From Strigamia acuminata (Eukaryota > Arthropoda > Chilopoda > Geophilomorpha > Linotaeniidae), in NCBI GenBank assembly GCA_949358305.1, contig OX442315.1:15588427-15652426 (forward strand): 64,000 nucleotides of DNA, given 5' to 3'. Below are positions 1-11,752 of the stretch, piece by piece. A model generated the notes under the pieces. That model was not told the DNA's origin, did not search any database, and worked only from the letters and a program-made list of their open reading frames with translations. Position 1 is the first letter of the stretch; every line of letters begins with the position of its first letter. A program made the position numbers and the translations under genes.

Positions 1-996
1 TCCTATAGGACAACATTTCCATACAGCAGCTGAACTCAAGTTACTAAATTGTCCTAAAGCTACTTCTAAGAAATAGATTGGCTTGCCGACAAAAATTAAA
101 AGGATTACATACGGAATAAGAAAGGCAGCTGAAGTAGAGGGAAAAGATAATTAGAATAAGCCGAGGGAGTTGCATTTTAGGTATTTGTGTTTTTTGTTTT
201 TGTATTTTTTAACATCGTAAACACCTGAAACATTTGTAACACGACTTTTTGAATGTAGGTGCTAAGGTGCGCGCCATAAGTATAGAATAATCTTCTATCG
301 ATTTGCTGTTTGGAGAGCCCCAGTGCCTTTAATTGCCATATTTCAGCGATTTCTACAATGGTTACAACTTTTGCACAAGGGATTGTTTTTACATAATGTT
401 ACATAATGTTAATTTTATCCATTTTTTTGCGTTAAACCTAAAATATTCTATACTTATGTCACCCCCATTTTTATGTAAAATCACTGCCAAATTTATTTTT
501 CTACAAAACTTATAAACCTGTTAATTTTAAATGAATACTAATGCCGAAATTCATTTATTAAAAAATTGGTTTGATTCCAGATGAAGCGCAAAAAGGAATA
601 TTTAAAAAAAAAACTGATTATTCTATACTTATGGCGCGCACCTTATTGAGATAAGAGTTTAGTTGAGTGCAGGCACTTACCACCTCCATTTTTATAAGCT
701 AAATATGGAAATCTCCAAACATTTCCTAGTCCTACAGAGCATCCAATGCACGACAATAAGAACTCGGCTCGTGAGCCCCATTGATCTCGTGTTGGTTTCG
801 GCTTGTCTTGAAGCTTTGAAGGTATTTCAATGGAGAATTCTTTTTTCTGGGAGAACAAATATAATATTGAAAATTTAAATGTTACTGCCACACATGGTTG
901 ATAGAATACAAAAGAAATAAACCGTTAGTGAGTTGATAGAAAATATGAAATTAATACTTGCAGAAAAGAAAAGTGATTTACCGTAGGTGGACTCAT
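1..996 (-). CDS. SLC6-family transporter, copy 1 (5' exons only; cut by window edge)
   Basis: Three 5' coding exons of a sodium-coupled SLC6 transporter on the minus strand: exon 1 at 982-996 (ATG plus four codons, MSPPT, then a GTAAAT donor), exon 2 at 681-846 (TM1 with [11 protein letters not shown] and [10 protein letters not shown], the sodium/substrate-binding signature), and exon 3 at 1-128 (TM2, FLIPY and [15 protein letters not shown]; the last 4 nt lie outside the window). Splice sites are GT-AG and the phases (0, then 1) match the complete copies at 5461-9991 and 14456-18775. The remaining 12 exons would lie left of the window. The start was chosen because this tiny exon splices in phase to the TM1 exon. 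The frame running upstream of exon 2 has no ATG and is intron behind a good pyrimidine-rich acceptor. Confidence 0.88.
265..643. mobile_element. 379-bp MITE with TA target site, in SLC6 intron 2
   Basis: Near-perfect terminal inverted repeats of about 28 bp (265-292 and 616-643; each end begins AGGTGCGCGCCATAAGTATA) are flanked by TA on both sides (263-264 and 644-645). There is no coding capacity. The TA duplication and long TIRs suit a Tc1/mariner-type non-autonomous element. The same insertion is present in all three units, so it predates the tandem duplication. Confidence 0.75.
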
Positions 997-1485
997 GATT
1001 GATGGACAATATAAGTTAGTTTCGTCAAAGTTTTGGCAAAGTCTGACGGATGGAAAGGGACCAAGCACAACAAATAAGTGGATAATGATTAGTAATCATA
1101 GTGATACCGGTAACCATTGATTACCGGTATCTTGTTTGTGTACTTTAATAAAGAAAAAACATTTATTGGAAATTTATTCCAAAAATGTGGCCTATAATTA
1201 TCAGAAACCGGTACTTCCAAGAATTTATCTTGTAATACAAGTTGCGTATCTGATTTTTAGGTCGAAATCCACTGTATTATATACTATAGTTTATCAGTTA
1301 AAGGCAAAACGAGTAAACGACCCCAATAGAATAGGTAGAAACCCATAAAAATATCCAGCTCAATCCACACTTTCTGTTTGATAATAATAAAAAATATCCA
1401 GTTCAATGCACACTTTCTGTTTGATAATAAAAAAAATATCTATCTCAATGCACACATTAATAGTGCTCTAAACTCAGTGGTCAAT
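997..1485. other. Intergenic spacer upstream of SLC6 copy 1
   Basis: This is the region 5' of the minus-strand SLC6 start and should hold its promoter, but no clear core promoter is visible. It contains an 11-bp inverted repeat with 7-nt loop (GATACCGGTAA, 1103-1113, pairing with 1121-1131). At about 1349-1460 there are three short tandem copies of a ~50-bp AT-rich sequence containing CACACTTTCTGTTTGATAAT. The same spacer recurs at 9992-10480 and 18776-19264. Confidence 0.5.
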
Positions 1486-1641
1486 GGGGGTGTGTCATCT
1501 AGCGCGACATCATTTATCGCAATTGGAAACATGTAACGGAAACGTCCAGAAGACGTTTGTACGACATCTACCGTCTTCCACCGAATATAACACCATGGTG
1601 TTATATTCAAGTTTTTAGAAAAATATTAAAGACGTACAGTG
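1486..1641. mobile_element. Truncated MITE end plus 26-bp perfect palindrome, next to the LTR
   Basis: The segment from 1486 begins GGGGGTGTGTCATCTAGCGC, the terminal inverted repeat of the complete MITE at 6581-6791, but no matching right end follows, so only one end is present. At 1583-1608 lies a 26-bp perfect palindrome (GAATATAACACC and its complement, meeting at an NcoI-like CCATGG). The LTR begins at about 1642. Copies are at 10481-10636 and 19265-19420. Confidence 0.5.
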
Positions 1642-2633
1642 TGTAGTGACCCTAGTGGTCACTAATGAGGTATCGGGAATGAGCCCGAAATAAAATATTT
1701 AATTTGAGATTGTTTGATTTTATTTTACACTATTTTTTATGATTTCCTGTCTAGACAAGGGAGTTAGGCAGGGTGGGAGGAATTGTGGGTGGTCGCCAGG
1801 GAAACCAGCCCGCAACCTCCTGGAGCAGGAAACACTTCCTGTGAGGAGTGAAAAACTCCTCAGTCTGAACTGAACACTGAGAGCAACAAGTCATCAAAAT
1901 CTATCCTGGGAACACAATTCTTCAAGCAGATTTGGTGAAAGATTGCCTGAGTATTTAGACTCTTTCTTGCAAAGTGCAGAGCCACTTGTGAGATATTTCT
2001 CTTGCTACTAGACTTAGTAGTGGGAATTCATCTTGAGTCAGTCAAGAATTGACTTGGGATTTTCATCTTGCCTAGCAGCCATTGTTAGGAGGGATTTCAG
2101 TGAGAGATTGTTGTGCGGAATCAGCCGCAACGACGCCGCGACGACGACGTTGCGACCTGGAGAGGACGAAGAGAGCGGGATTGAGCCCGAACGAGTCAGG
2201 AGAAAGTAGTCGGAACGGAATTGAGTCCGTGCTGAAGAAACGCCGAAGCCGAGCCGAGCGTCGAGTGAAGCGAATCCAAGCGTTCGGCGTTCCCGAGAAG
2301 TGGAGTCGTCGAATCGATTGTATTCTTTATCATTTTCCATTGTTTCTGATTATTTTTCTTTTAGTAAATTATTTCTTCGATTATTTCATTTACTCTTTTA
2401 TCACAAAATAATATCTTGTATTAATAATACTGTATTTAATCTTTTAGTTTGTTCAAAGTCTGAATAAACATTGTTTTACTTGAGAAATAATAGAGTCATT
2501 ATTTCTCTTATTGCATAGCTTAAGTTCAGTTAAAATTGAGTTATTTGAGAAGTATTTTAGATAAGTCCCGTTGCGGCATTAATAAGTTCAGAATTAGTGT
2601 TATAAGTTTTAGCAGTAATTTGAGCTCATTACA
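1642..2633 (+). repeat. 5' LTR of gypsy-type retrotransposon, unit 1
   Basis: A ~992-bp sequence begins TGTAGTGACC and ends TTACA (TG...CA). It is followed two bases later by a primer-binding-site-like TGGGGGCCCGTTA and then by the gag start. A polyadenylation signal AATAAA lies at 2463-2468. The short inverted repeat AGTGACC/GGTCACT sits at the 5' end. The exact ends are inferred because no 3' LTR is present in the window to compare with. The LTR starts ~650 bp upstream of the SLC6 copy 1 ATG and points away from that gene. Confidence 0.65.
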
Positions 2634-2635
2634 CT

Positions 2636-2653
2636 TGGGGGCCCGTTATTTGA
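2636..2653 (+). other. Primer-binding site (tRNA-Pro-like), unit 1
   Basis: TGGGGGCCCGTTATTTGA lies immediately after the LTR end. Its first bases resemble the tRNA-Pro-type site of many retroelements (TGGGGGC), but complementarity beyond ~12 nt is not clear. Identical copies follow the LTRs at 10637 and 19421. Confidence 0.5.
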
Positions 2654-2757
2654 ACCTTAACAACTTATCTTCAGTTGAGGGACCAATTTTGTGTGATAAA
2701 AAATTATTTTGTGACAGAGTATTCTGTTTCTTTCTTCTTTTCTGTGACTAAAACGAG

Positions 2758-5244
2758 ATGTCTCAGCCACAAGATTCGAGGAGAGGACGGGGAAACGGCC
2801 GCGGACCTCGCACACGAGGCGGAAAAACCGCAGGAGCAGCCAACGTGCATCCCTCATCATCGTCCGAGTCGGACCATGCAGAAGACACCCAGGCCCTGAC
2901 GAGCAAGGAATTTCGTCTAGAAGTATCGCCTGAACGACAGGGAGAATTTTGGCTGAAACAAACGAGAGAGGAGTCCCAAGATTTGCTTGGAAAATCGAGT
3001 ATCTCCGGAGCTTCGTCGCAGCACGGCGACACGCCAGCTACCGTGGATTCAACTCCGACGAGCAAAATAGACCTCTCTAACATGACGTTTGAGCAAGTCA
3101 TTGCCGTAGCAAGAGGACGTGGTCGGCTAGTGCGTGCCTACAAACAACAAGCGTCGGGACGTGCCCGCGATGAGGCGGAAAGTTCGGGAGAAAACTCCCC
3201 GACCCGCCACAAATTAGCAAGAGCTCGCCAACGAATCGCTGATGTCATGAAAGAAATGGAAGACAGTCTCCAGGAGCGTCACCAACAGTACGAGGAAGGT
3301 GTGCAGCTTTCCGATGAAGACGTGGCACAAATAACGGCAGCAATGGCCGATCGAGCGAGGCGACTGCAACTGGCGCACTCCGAAGAATTCCAGATGTTGA
3401 AACGGCTCAAGTTAGAGGAACGCCACGCCAAACAGGCGAAATTCGAAGCAGAATTGGCCAAGAAAACGACTGACGAAGACATTCGCGCCAAGAAGGATCA
3501 GTTGGACGCAGAAATTCGTGCTACCAAAGACCGACTCGAAGCAGAAATGCGCACGATGAGGAACAAATTGGCAGCAGAAAAACTCCGTCAAGAAACAGAA
3601 CAAAAAGAATTACGTGCGCAACGGAAAGCACAAGCGGCGGCAGAGCGTGAGGCCATTTTGGAGGAAAATCGAAAGATAGAGGCGGAAAAAGTCCGTTTGG
3701 AAACTGAGAGGCAAGAATTGCTGGCAAAACAAAAGGCTATGGAGTCGGCAGAAAGCAGGGAAATTCATTATCTTCGTCAAACGGCTCTCGAAGCACAAGA
3801 AGCTGCGGAAAGAGTCCGCCAGGAAAATGAAGAACTGAAATACCTTGCGCAATGTCAGTATCAAGTGCCAAGCAATATCCCGCCTCACCGACCAGAGGTA
3901 GTGAATTTGTCGCCAGAATCATCCAGAAACTCTTTAAAAAGGAGGAGTGAGATGGATGAAAAAAGAGATGCCAAACGAGCGTCAACCTCACCAGCCAAAA
4001 ACCCAGTGGTGATGGATGTAATTAACGAGAGAAATCGACAGCGTGGAGGTAATCAACCAATTGCACCAAGCAAAAAACAAGGTGCAGTGACGGGATTAGA
4101 TCCAGCAGACCCACAAATTTGGGACAAGCCCAAAAAGATGGAAACTGAAAATGTCAGTAACCCTGCAACAAAAGGCGCGTGCAGAGGCAAAGCGTTGGGA
4201 GAGTATCTTGAAGACTCTCGAGACGACGAGAATCCCGCCTATCGAAGGTCGTATACGTTCATGGAAGCAGTGGAACAGGTAGCCGAAGCTAATGAAAGAG
4301 AGGATCGGCGAAAATTGCTGGAAGCGCAGAAAAAACAACAAGTGGATAGTCAACGCGAAGTGAGTCGCGAAAGTGAAAAACAAAAATTCCAGCATGATCA
4401 AGAAGTTCCAGAACAAGATAAAAGCAGCAGTCAAAATGCTGCAACTAGACAAAATACTGCAATTGGACATGATGAAGCAACTGGACAAGCCAGTTATACG
4501 AAAGTTAGAGATTACAATGATTATCTACAAGGCAAGTATTCACAGCAACCGGAAAATGTGGATCCACGAAACGAGTCGTATAATCAACAAGGAATTCACC
4601 CACATACGGAAGTACGATTTTCCAACGAGACACGATCACAATATGGGGTAGAGCCGCGAAATGTGTCGCGTTATCAACAGGAAACGTGTCAACAAGGTGC
4701 TACTCGTTTCAACGACGAAACACATCGGCAAAGTAATTATGGAGCAACCGGGCAGGACCATTATCATCGAAATGAGTCGATGGAAAGAAATAATTCACGT
4801 CAGCAATCGGACCATCAACAAGACTCACGACAAGATGGAGGATCGTACTGGTACAACGCCTACATGAGCAACGATTCACAGAGGCGACGTGATGATTCAC
4901 GTGGACGATACGATGATTCAAATAGACGACGTGATGAGTCGTATAGAGACCAAAGAAGATCACGATCGAGTCCGCCACCAACACGGCAAAATGAGTACGA
5001 AAACGATCAGAAATACTCAAATTCGGACCATTTCAGGCAACAGGACAGAGACAGGGGAAGCGGAGGAAATTTTCAACGAAACGATAGAAATCCACCGCCA
5101 ACTAACTCGCGTACATTACCAAGAAGTACAGAAGAATTGGAAGAAATTATCTCAAGACAGATCGATTCACGATCAATTTCGGTCTGTTGTTCAACTTACA
5201 TACAACATCCTAATGCCTCAGTCAGAAGCTCAATCTACAAGTAA
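2758..5244 (+). pseudogene. gag: Truncated gag (N-terminal half) of gypsy element, unit 1
   Basis: An 828-codon ORF starts 122 nt after the primer-binding site. The first ~805 codons are the N-terminal extension of a gypsy gag: an Arg/Gly-rich start, a long charged coiled-coil region at about residues 130-370 rich in E, K, R, A and Q, and a low-complexity R/D/S/Q/N-rich tail. The capsid domain and zinc knuckle present in the third copy (22952-24270) are missing. The frame crosses the duplication junction at 5173/5174 and reads ~22 unrelated codons of SLC6 3'-flanking DNA before stopping. The ORF is open throughout, so a truncated gag-like protein could still be made, but it lacks any recognised capsid function. 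Confidence 0.8.
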
Positions 5245-5460
5245 ACGTTGAAATTATAATTTATTTGAAATAAAATGGAGTACTGAAAACTAAATTTCAC
5301 AACATTTCTGAATGAAATCAAACATTACAGCGCCGTAATAATTTATACACAATTGCCGCACGAGGGCGCTCCCATCGCCCAATAAAAAGCGACGAAACTG
5401 TTTATATACGTAATTAAACATGGCAACAACCGACAAGTTATTTTTATTTTGATCGTGAAA
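5174..5460. other. SLC6 3' flank / duplication junction
   Basis: The gag sequence shared with the third unit stops after CGATTCACGAT (5163-5173). From 5174 the DNA is the 3' flank of the minus-strand SLC6 gene. Candidate minus-strand poly(A) signals AATAAA are at 5443-5448 (only 13 nt after the stop codon) and 5260-5265. The same junction recurs at 14168/14169. In the third copy the sequence instead continues into gag at 22952. Confidence 0.7.
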
Positions 5461-8400
5461 TCACAGGTGAATCGATTCAATTTTCTCATCTACAAAAACA
5501 TGGTTGTCGACACCTGATGGCTGCAACTGATTTCTGCGTTTGCGCCACATTAGACGAATGTTTTCATCGGCCGGACCCCAATCGTATGTTGGTCGAAAAA
5601 CTGCTGAAATATCCTAAATCATAAAAATGTTTTAATTCTCAATCCAACACAACATTAAAATGAATAATAAATAATATTTACTCCTTTTTTCCAACAGATA
5701 AACGTCATTATGAGAGCCCAAATTGGTATTTGGCACACGGACACCATTTCCAAGAGCCATCCAACATCAAGAGCCCAATCTGGGTAGTTATAACTGCCGT
5801 ATGTCAATGGAGTGTATTTGACAATGGTCAAAATTAAAATCACCTAAATATTGATTATTTCTGTGATTAAAAAGTGAAACTTATGAAATAAGTGTTGGTT
5901 GAAACGAGGTCGGTTCATTTCGTCACCTCAGATGACTTTTTAATGTAGTGGGGCAAGTGCCCTGCTCAGTTTGCGCTCACAAAGCGAAAGAAATCAAAAT
6001 AGCGACGAAATGATCGGACCTCATTGAGGCTTACAATAAGAGATACAGGACATATAAAACCCCAACTGATTAACCAGAATGAACTTAGTTTGGTTTCTAG
6101 CATGAACTCAAAATCACTTTTGATTCGTCTCGCACCTAATTTAAGATATTTTAAATTACATAAAAGCCTTTTTCTTTACGTAGGTCGTTGAGCTTTACCA
6201 TAAATCCACATGAGGCAGACCATCTCAGCAAGAGCTATTATCACAACACTCTGAGATGTACCAAATGCATCCATTAAATTGAGAACATATTGGCCTCCCT
6301 GTAAGGTAAGATTGTTTTTAGTATAAGTATTTTGCATAGAATTAAACCTAAGATCATTTAGTACGCGCAGCAATGAATGATCTTGAGTTTACTTCAATTT
6401 TGAGATGAAAATTACATTGGTGGTACAAGATAATCCGAGTAAATAGAGGACGATACAAGCTACCGCAGTCACAAGTGTCTTGCGTTTTAACATTCTTGGC
6501 CAGGTATCAAAAACATTGGTCAGCAAAGTTTCCAATAGTGCAAACTAGATTTATTAAAAAATAATGGTATGGATAAAAATGGGGGGTGTCATCTAGCGCG
6601 ACACTACCTACCGCGACATGAATATACCGCGACTTTGGAAACTGCGACTACGTGTATTTTGGGTTTTTCTTTTTCTAATTCCTAGGAAGGGCTGAACCCC
6701 GCAAACCTCACCTTACTGATTTTTTGATGCAAAACCATTTTTTTGGGACTGCTTGTCGCGGTAAATAATGTCGCGCTAGATGTTCGCCTCCATAAAAATG
6801 ATATCAGATGCTCGAGCTGTAATTACCTCAGAGTCCAAACCCAATGTAAAAAGCATGAGAAAAAACAAGACAGACCAAAACTGGCTTAATGGAAGCAGAG
6901 CCAATGCTTCTGGATAAATGACAAAAGCCAAACCTGGACCTGTGTGTTGAGGTGAATGGTTTAGCATGTTTTAGCAGATTTTGGTTACAAACTCACCTGA
7001 AGATGCAACTTTTTCAATATCAACATTGAGTTGTTGTGACAAATAACCAAGGATTGTGAATATAGCAATGCTTGCTAATAAACTTGTTGCGAAATCAGTT
7101 ACACTAACAATTATGGCATCACTAGTGAAATGAAACAAAAACATAAATTGGTTTGGCGGTGAAAACAAGCGGTGGTCAATTGACCAGACCAGTTGTACCT
7201 CATTAGTTTGTGTCTGAATGTGTTGTAAGAACCAAACATGATTATACATCCCCAAGAGGTACCTAATGAAAAAAACATTTGCTCTGCTGCTGCTTTCCAC
7301 ACCTGTGAATTAATTTACAAGCATTAAAAACATTTAAACACTTGAAAAAACAAAAAACAAGTTACTTCAATATCTGCTAATTTACTCCAATCTGGAATGA
7401 AAAGGTAACGCAAACCAACAGAAGCACCTTCCAATGTCAAACCTCGAATTACAAGCACGATTAACCCTACGTAAGGGAATGTAGCGGTGAAATACACAAC
7501 CTTGATAAAGTATTTTTTTTAAATATTATTATTAGTATTATTATTGCATTTTTTTCTGCAAGGTTTTTACCTTTCCTGAAGATTTGATGCCTTTAAATAA
7601 ACAAAAAAATACAACCACCCATGCTAAAAGTAGGCACATAGCTAATTCCCATTTTATAGTGCCAACAGATTCTATACCATCAGATTCATGGAAATTCAAA
7701 ACGTATCGGCTGAAAACAAAAACTTTGTTACTCATGGCCAGTGTTGGACAAAAAAAACTTCCCTTCAGTTTAGCTGTTTTAAGTTTATGCATCATTATTT
7801 GCCAGGTCTATCTTTTAATACTGTTGTTAGGGAAGACGAGAGACCGGGTCAAGATTAATGTCATTGAATCCCAATGGATTTTTATGCCATCTGGTTAATA
7901 GAATTAAAACAGCTAAACTGAAGGGAAGTTTGTGGCTGTATTTTACTTACGTCCAGTATTGTTCTGAGGCAGCTTGACGTGTGACATTAGTATTGTCGCA
8001 ATTTAAACCTTCTGTAGCATTTGTGTTGTTTTGTGGTAACAGTTCAGAACACAACGGCAGTGTTTCCTAATATAAAAAACATTGTTAGCCATCATTTTCG
8101 AAGATGGACGAACTCGTAATGAACCACCAAACGTCGAGGAATTAGGGACATTCAATGCTGGCCCCAAATTAAATCGAGCCAACCCTTGGTAAAGCAGTTT
8201 AAATACCGTATTTTACCGATTAAGAGTCGCCCTCGAATAGTAGCCGCGGCTGAGACACCAAGAATACCATATTTTTGCAAACGAATTGTAGCCGTCCTGA
8301 ATAGTAGCCGCGGCTGAGACACCAAGAATACCGTATTTTTGCAAAAGTATTGTTTCCGTATTTAACCTCACGAACGATGAACATTTGCTTCGTTCGTGAA

Positions 8401-9991
8401 GTTCAGACATCGTTTGTAACATTAAACAAATGTAACAAACAAAAATCCGAAGTTGTAATTGCTGACAAAAAATGGCAGTTTTGAATAAGGGCCGCGGCTC
8501 TTAATCGATAAAATACGGTATGTTGTTTAAAAATGCTGTTTAGTCTAAATTACTTTATGAATGCACCTGTATAACTCTAGCTGTTTAGATCAGTGGTTCC
8601 CAAACTTTTTTTGCTTTACGGCACCCTGAAGGTGGTCATAGTGCCCCTATAGGTCAGTCACTGTGCCTCTGCACGTCGGTCACTGCTACCCAGGGAGCCG
8701 CGGCTCACAGTTTGGGAACCACTGGTTTAGATGGTTTACCTGTGACCAGTTTAGATTAATTACCGAGTTTCTTTTAAAACATTTTTCATCAGGACCCCAC
8801 CATGAGAGACAATCTGCCCAAGGAACTTGTAACTGAAACGATGATGCAATGTAAAATACTGTATAGCCGACTATGACGTTATAATAGATGCTTCCAATGA
8901 TGCAAACAAAGGTCATTGCTATGCCAATTCCTGAAAGATGATATGTAAAAATATATACACATTGGGTTATTAAGCCTGAGTGATACTTTACCTTTTCCTA
9001 TAGGACAACATTTCCATACAGCAGCTGAACTCAAGTTACTAAATTGTCCTAAAGCTACTTCTAAGAAATAGATTGGCTTGCCGACAAAAATTAAAAGGAT
9101 TACATACGGAATAAGAAAGGCAGCTGAAGTAGAGGGAAAAGATAATTAGAATAAGCCGAGGGAGTTGCATTTTAGGTATTTGTGTTTTTTGTTTTTGTAT
9201 TTTTTAACATCGTAAACACCTGAAACATTTGTAACACGACTTTTTGAATGTAGGTGCTAAGGTGCGCGCCATAAGTATAGAATAATCTTCTATCGATTTG
9301 CTGTTTGGAGAGCCCCAGTGCCTTTAATTGCCATATTTCAGCGATTTCTACAATGGTTACAACTTTTGCACAAGGGATTGTTTTTACATAATGTTACATA
9401 ATGTTAATTTTATCCATTTTTTTGCGTTAAACCTAAAATATTCTATACTTATGTCACCCCCATTTTTATGTAAAATCACTGCCAAATTTATTTTTCTACA
9501 AAACTTATAAACCTGTTAATTTTAAATGAATACTAATGCCGAAATTCATTTATTAAAAAATTGGTTTGATTCCAGATGAAGCGCAAAAAGGAATATTTTA
9601 AAAAAAAACTGATTATTCTATACTTATGGCGCGCACCTTATTGAGATAAGAGTTTAGTTGAGTGCAGGCACTTACCACCTCCATTTTTATAAGCTAAATA
9701 TGGAAATCTCCAAACATTTCCTAGTCCTACAGAGCATCCAATGCACGACAATAAGAACTCGGCTCGTGAGCCCCATTGATCTCGTGTTGGTTTCGGCTTG
9801 TCTTGAAGCTTTGAAGGTATTTCAATGGAGAATTCTTTTTTCTGGGAGAACAAATATAATATTGAAAATTTAAATGTTACTGCCACACATGGTTGATAGA
9901 ATACAAAAGAAATAAACCGTTAGTGAGTTGATAGAAAATATGAAATTAATACTTGCAGAAAAGAAAAGTGATTTACCGTAGGTGGACTCAT
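5461..9991 (-). CDS. SLC6-family sodium-coupled amino-acid/neurotransmitter transporter, copy 2 (complete)
   Basis: Fifteen coding exons: 9977-9991, 9676-9841, 8992-9123, 8764-8930, 7951-8066, 7571-7709, 7366-7500, 7199-7302, 6997-7121, 6827-6939, 6416-6544, 6199-6298, 6035-6135, 5682-5843, 5461-5613. All introns are GT-AG, all phases agree, and the total is 1857 nt = 618 residues plus stop, the normal SLC6 length. It is predicted to cotransport an amino acid or related solute with sodium across the plasma membrane through 12 TM helices. Visible signatures: TM1 [12 protein letters not shown]2 [14 protein letters not shown], paired Cys and N-glycosylation sequons (NNT, NAT, NVT) in extracellular loop 2, TM6 [11 protein letters not shown]8 TLGLDSE, TM10 [19 protein letters not shown] in TM2 and SYNTFRHK after TM6 resemble insect nutrient amino-acid transporters; substrate is unknown. 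Exon 13 (6035-6135) was found only by splice logic. Residue 304 is Gly. Confidence 0.92.
6581..6791. mobile_element. 211-bp MITE with 8-bp target duplication, in SLC6 intron 10
   Basis: The inverted ends share CATCTAGCGCGACA (6590-6603 and its complement ending at 6782). Outside them are imperfect GGGGGG/CCTCC tips, and the element is flanked by exact 8-bp duplications ATAAAAAT (6573-6580 and 6792-6799). An 8-bp duplication fits a hAT-type element, although the tips are not the usual CAG. A copy is at 15576-15786, and a single end occurs at 1486. Confidence 0.75.
8206..8518. mobile_element. 313-bp MITE with TA target site, in SLC6 intron 4
   Basis: Terminal inverted repeats of ~21 bp begin CCGTATTTTA and are flanked by TA on both sides (8204-8205 and 8519-8520). 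Inside is a direct repeat of ~45 bp starting CCGCGGCTGAGACACC (about 8243 and 8309). In the next unit the left ~95 bp of the element is removed by a 213-bp deletion, leaving only 17094-17302. Confidence 0.7.
8591..8724. mobile_element. 134-bp hAT-type MITE, in SLC6 intron 4
   Basis: The ends CAGTGGTTCCCAAACT and AGTTTGGGAACCACTG are the widespread hAT-type terminal inverted repeat. Exact 8-bp target duplications GTTTAGAT flank it (8583-8590 and 8725-8732). There is no coding capacity. The copy in the next unit is at 17375-17508. Confidence 0.88.
9260..9638. mobile_element. TA-site MITE in SLC6 intron 2, unit 2 copy
   Basis: Duplicate of the element at 265-643, with the same ends and flanking TA. 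It was carried along by the tandem duplication. Confidence 0.75.
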
Positions 9992-10636
9992 GATTGATGG
10001 ACAATATAAGTTAGTTTCGTCAAAGTTTTGGCAAAGTCTGACGGATGGAAAGGGACCAAGCACAACAAATAAGTGGATAATGATTAGTAATCATAGTGAT
10101 ACCGGTAACCATTGATTACCGGTATCTTGTTTGTGTACTTTAATAAAGAAAAAACATTTATTGGAAATTTATTCCAAAAATGTGGCCTATAATTATCAGA
10201 AACCGGTACTTCCAAGAATTTATCTTGTAATACAAGTTGCGTATCTGATTTTTAGGTCGAAATCCACTGTATTATATACTATAGTTTATCAGTTAAAGGC
10301 AAAACGAGTAAACGACCCCAATAGAATAGGTAGAAACCCATAAAAATATCCAGCTCAATCCACACTTTCTGTTTGATAATAATAAAAAATATCCAGTTCA
10401 ATGCACACTTTCTGTTTGATAATAAAAAAAATATCTATCTCAATGCACACATTAATAGTGCTCTAAACTCAGTGGTCAATGGGGGTGTGTCATCTAGCGC
10501 GACATCATTTATCGCAATTGGAAACATGTAACGGAAACGTCCAGAAGACGTTTGTACGACATCTACCGTCTTCCACCGAATATAACACCATGGTGTTATA
10601 TTCAAGTTTTTAGAAAAATATTAAAGACGTACAGTG
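9992..10636. other. Intergenic spacer, unit 2
   Basis: Near-identical copy of 997-1641. It holds the 11-bp inverted repeat (10098-10126), the short AT-rich tandem repeat, the single MITE end (10481) and the 26-bp palindrome (10578-10603). No gene is seen. Confidence 0.5.
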
Positions 10637-11628
10637 TGTAGTGACCCTAGTGGTCACTAATGAGGTATCGGGAATGAGCCCGAAATAAAATATTTAATTT
10701 GAGATTGTTTGATTTTATTTTACACTATTTTTTATGATTTCCTGTCTAGACAAGGGAGTTAGGCAGGGTGGGAGGAATTGTGGGTGGTCGCCAGGGAAAC
10801 CAGCCCGCAACCTCCTGGAGCAGGAAACACTTCCTGTGAGGAGTGAAAAACTCCTCAGTCTGAACTGAACACTGAGAGCAACAAGTCATCAAAATCTATC
10901 CTGGGAACACAATTCTTCAAGCAGATTTGGTGAAAGATTGCCTGAGTATTTAGACTCTTTCTTGCAAAGTGCAGAGCCACTTGTGAGATATTTCTCTTGC
11001 TACTAGACTTAGTAGTGGGAATTCATCTTGAGTCAGTCAAGAATTGACTTGGGATTTTCATCTTGCCTAGCAGCCATTGTTAGGAGGGATTTCAGTGAGA
11101 GATTGTTGTGCGGAATCAGCCGCAACGACGCCGCGACGACGACGTTGCGACCTGGAGAGGACGAAGAGAGCGGGATTGAGCCCGAACGAGTCAGGAGAAA
11201 GTAGTCGGAACGGAATTGAGTCCGTGCTGAAGAAACGCCGAAGCCGAGCCGAGCGTCGAGTGAAGCGAATCCAAGCGTTCGGCGTTCCCGAGAAGTGGAG
11301 TCGTCGAATCGATTGTATTCTTTATCATTTTCCATTGTTTCTGATTATTTTTCTTTTAGTAAATTATTTCTTCGATTATTTCATTTACTCTTTTATCACA
11401 AAATAATATCTTGTATTAATAATACTGTATTTAATCTTTTAGTTTGTTCAAAGTCTGAATAAACATTGTTTTACTTGAGAAATAATAGAGTCATTATTTC
11501 TCTTATTGCATAGCTTAAGTTCAGTTAAAATTGAGTTATTTGAGAAGTATTTTAGATAAGTCCCGTTGCGGCATTAATAAGTTCAGAATTAGTGTTATAA
11601 GTTTTAGCAGTAATTTGAGCTCATTACA
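10637..11628 (+). repeat. 5' LTR of gypsy-type retrotransposon, unit 2
   Basis: Duplicate of the LTR at 1642-2633, with the same TG...CA ends, polyadenylation signal (11458-11463) and following primer-binding site (11631). It was duplicated with the surrounding 9-kb unit rather than inserted independently. Confidence 0.65.
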
Positions 11629-11752
11629 CTTGGGGGCCCGTTATTTGAACCTTAACAACTTATCTTCAGTTGAGGGACCAATTTTGTGTGATAAAAAATT
11701 ATTTTGTGACAGAGTATTCTGTTTCTTTCTTCTTTTCTGTGACTAAAACGAG

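Noticed and set aside
643-680. Extension of the SLC6 TM1 frame past 681 and upstream of 846
   Set aside because: A GTAAGT donor at 679-680 and a pyrimidine-rich AG acceptor at 847-848 bound the exon, and splicing gives an uninterrupted SLC6 protein. The apparent upstream start is GTG in intron sequence.
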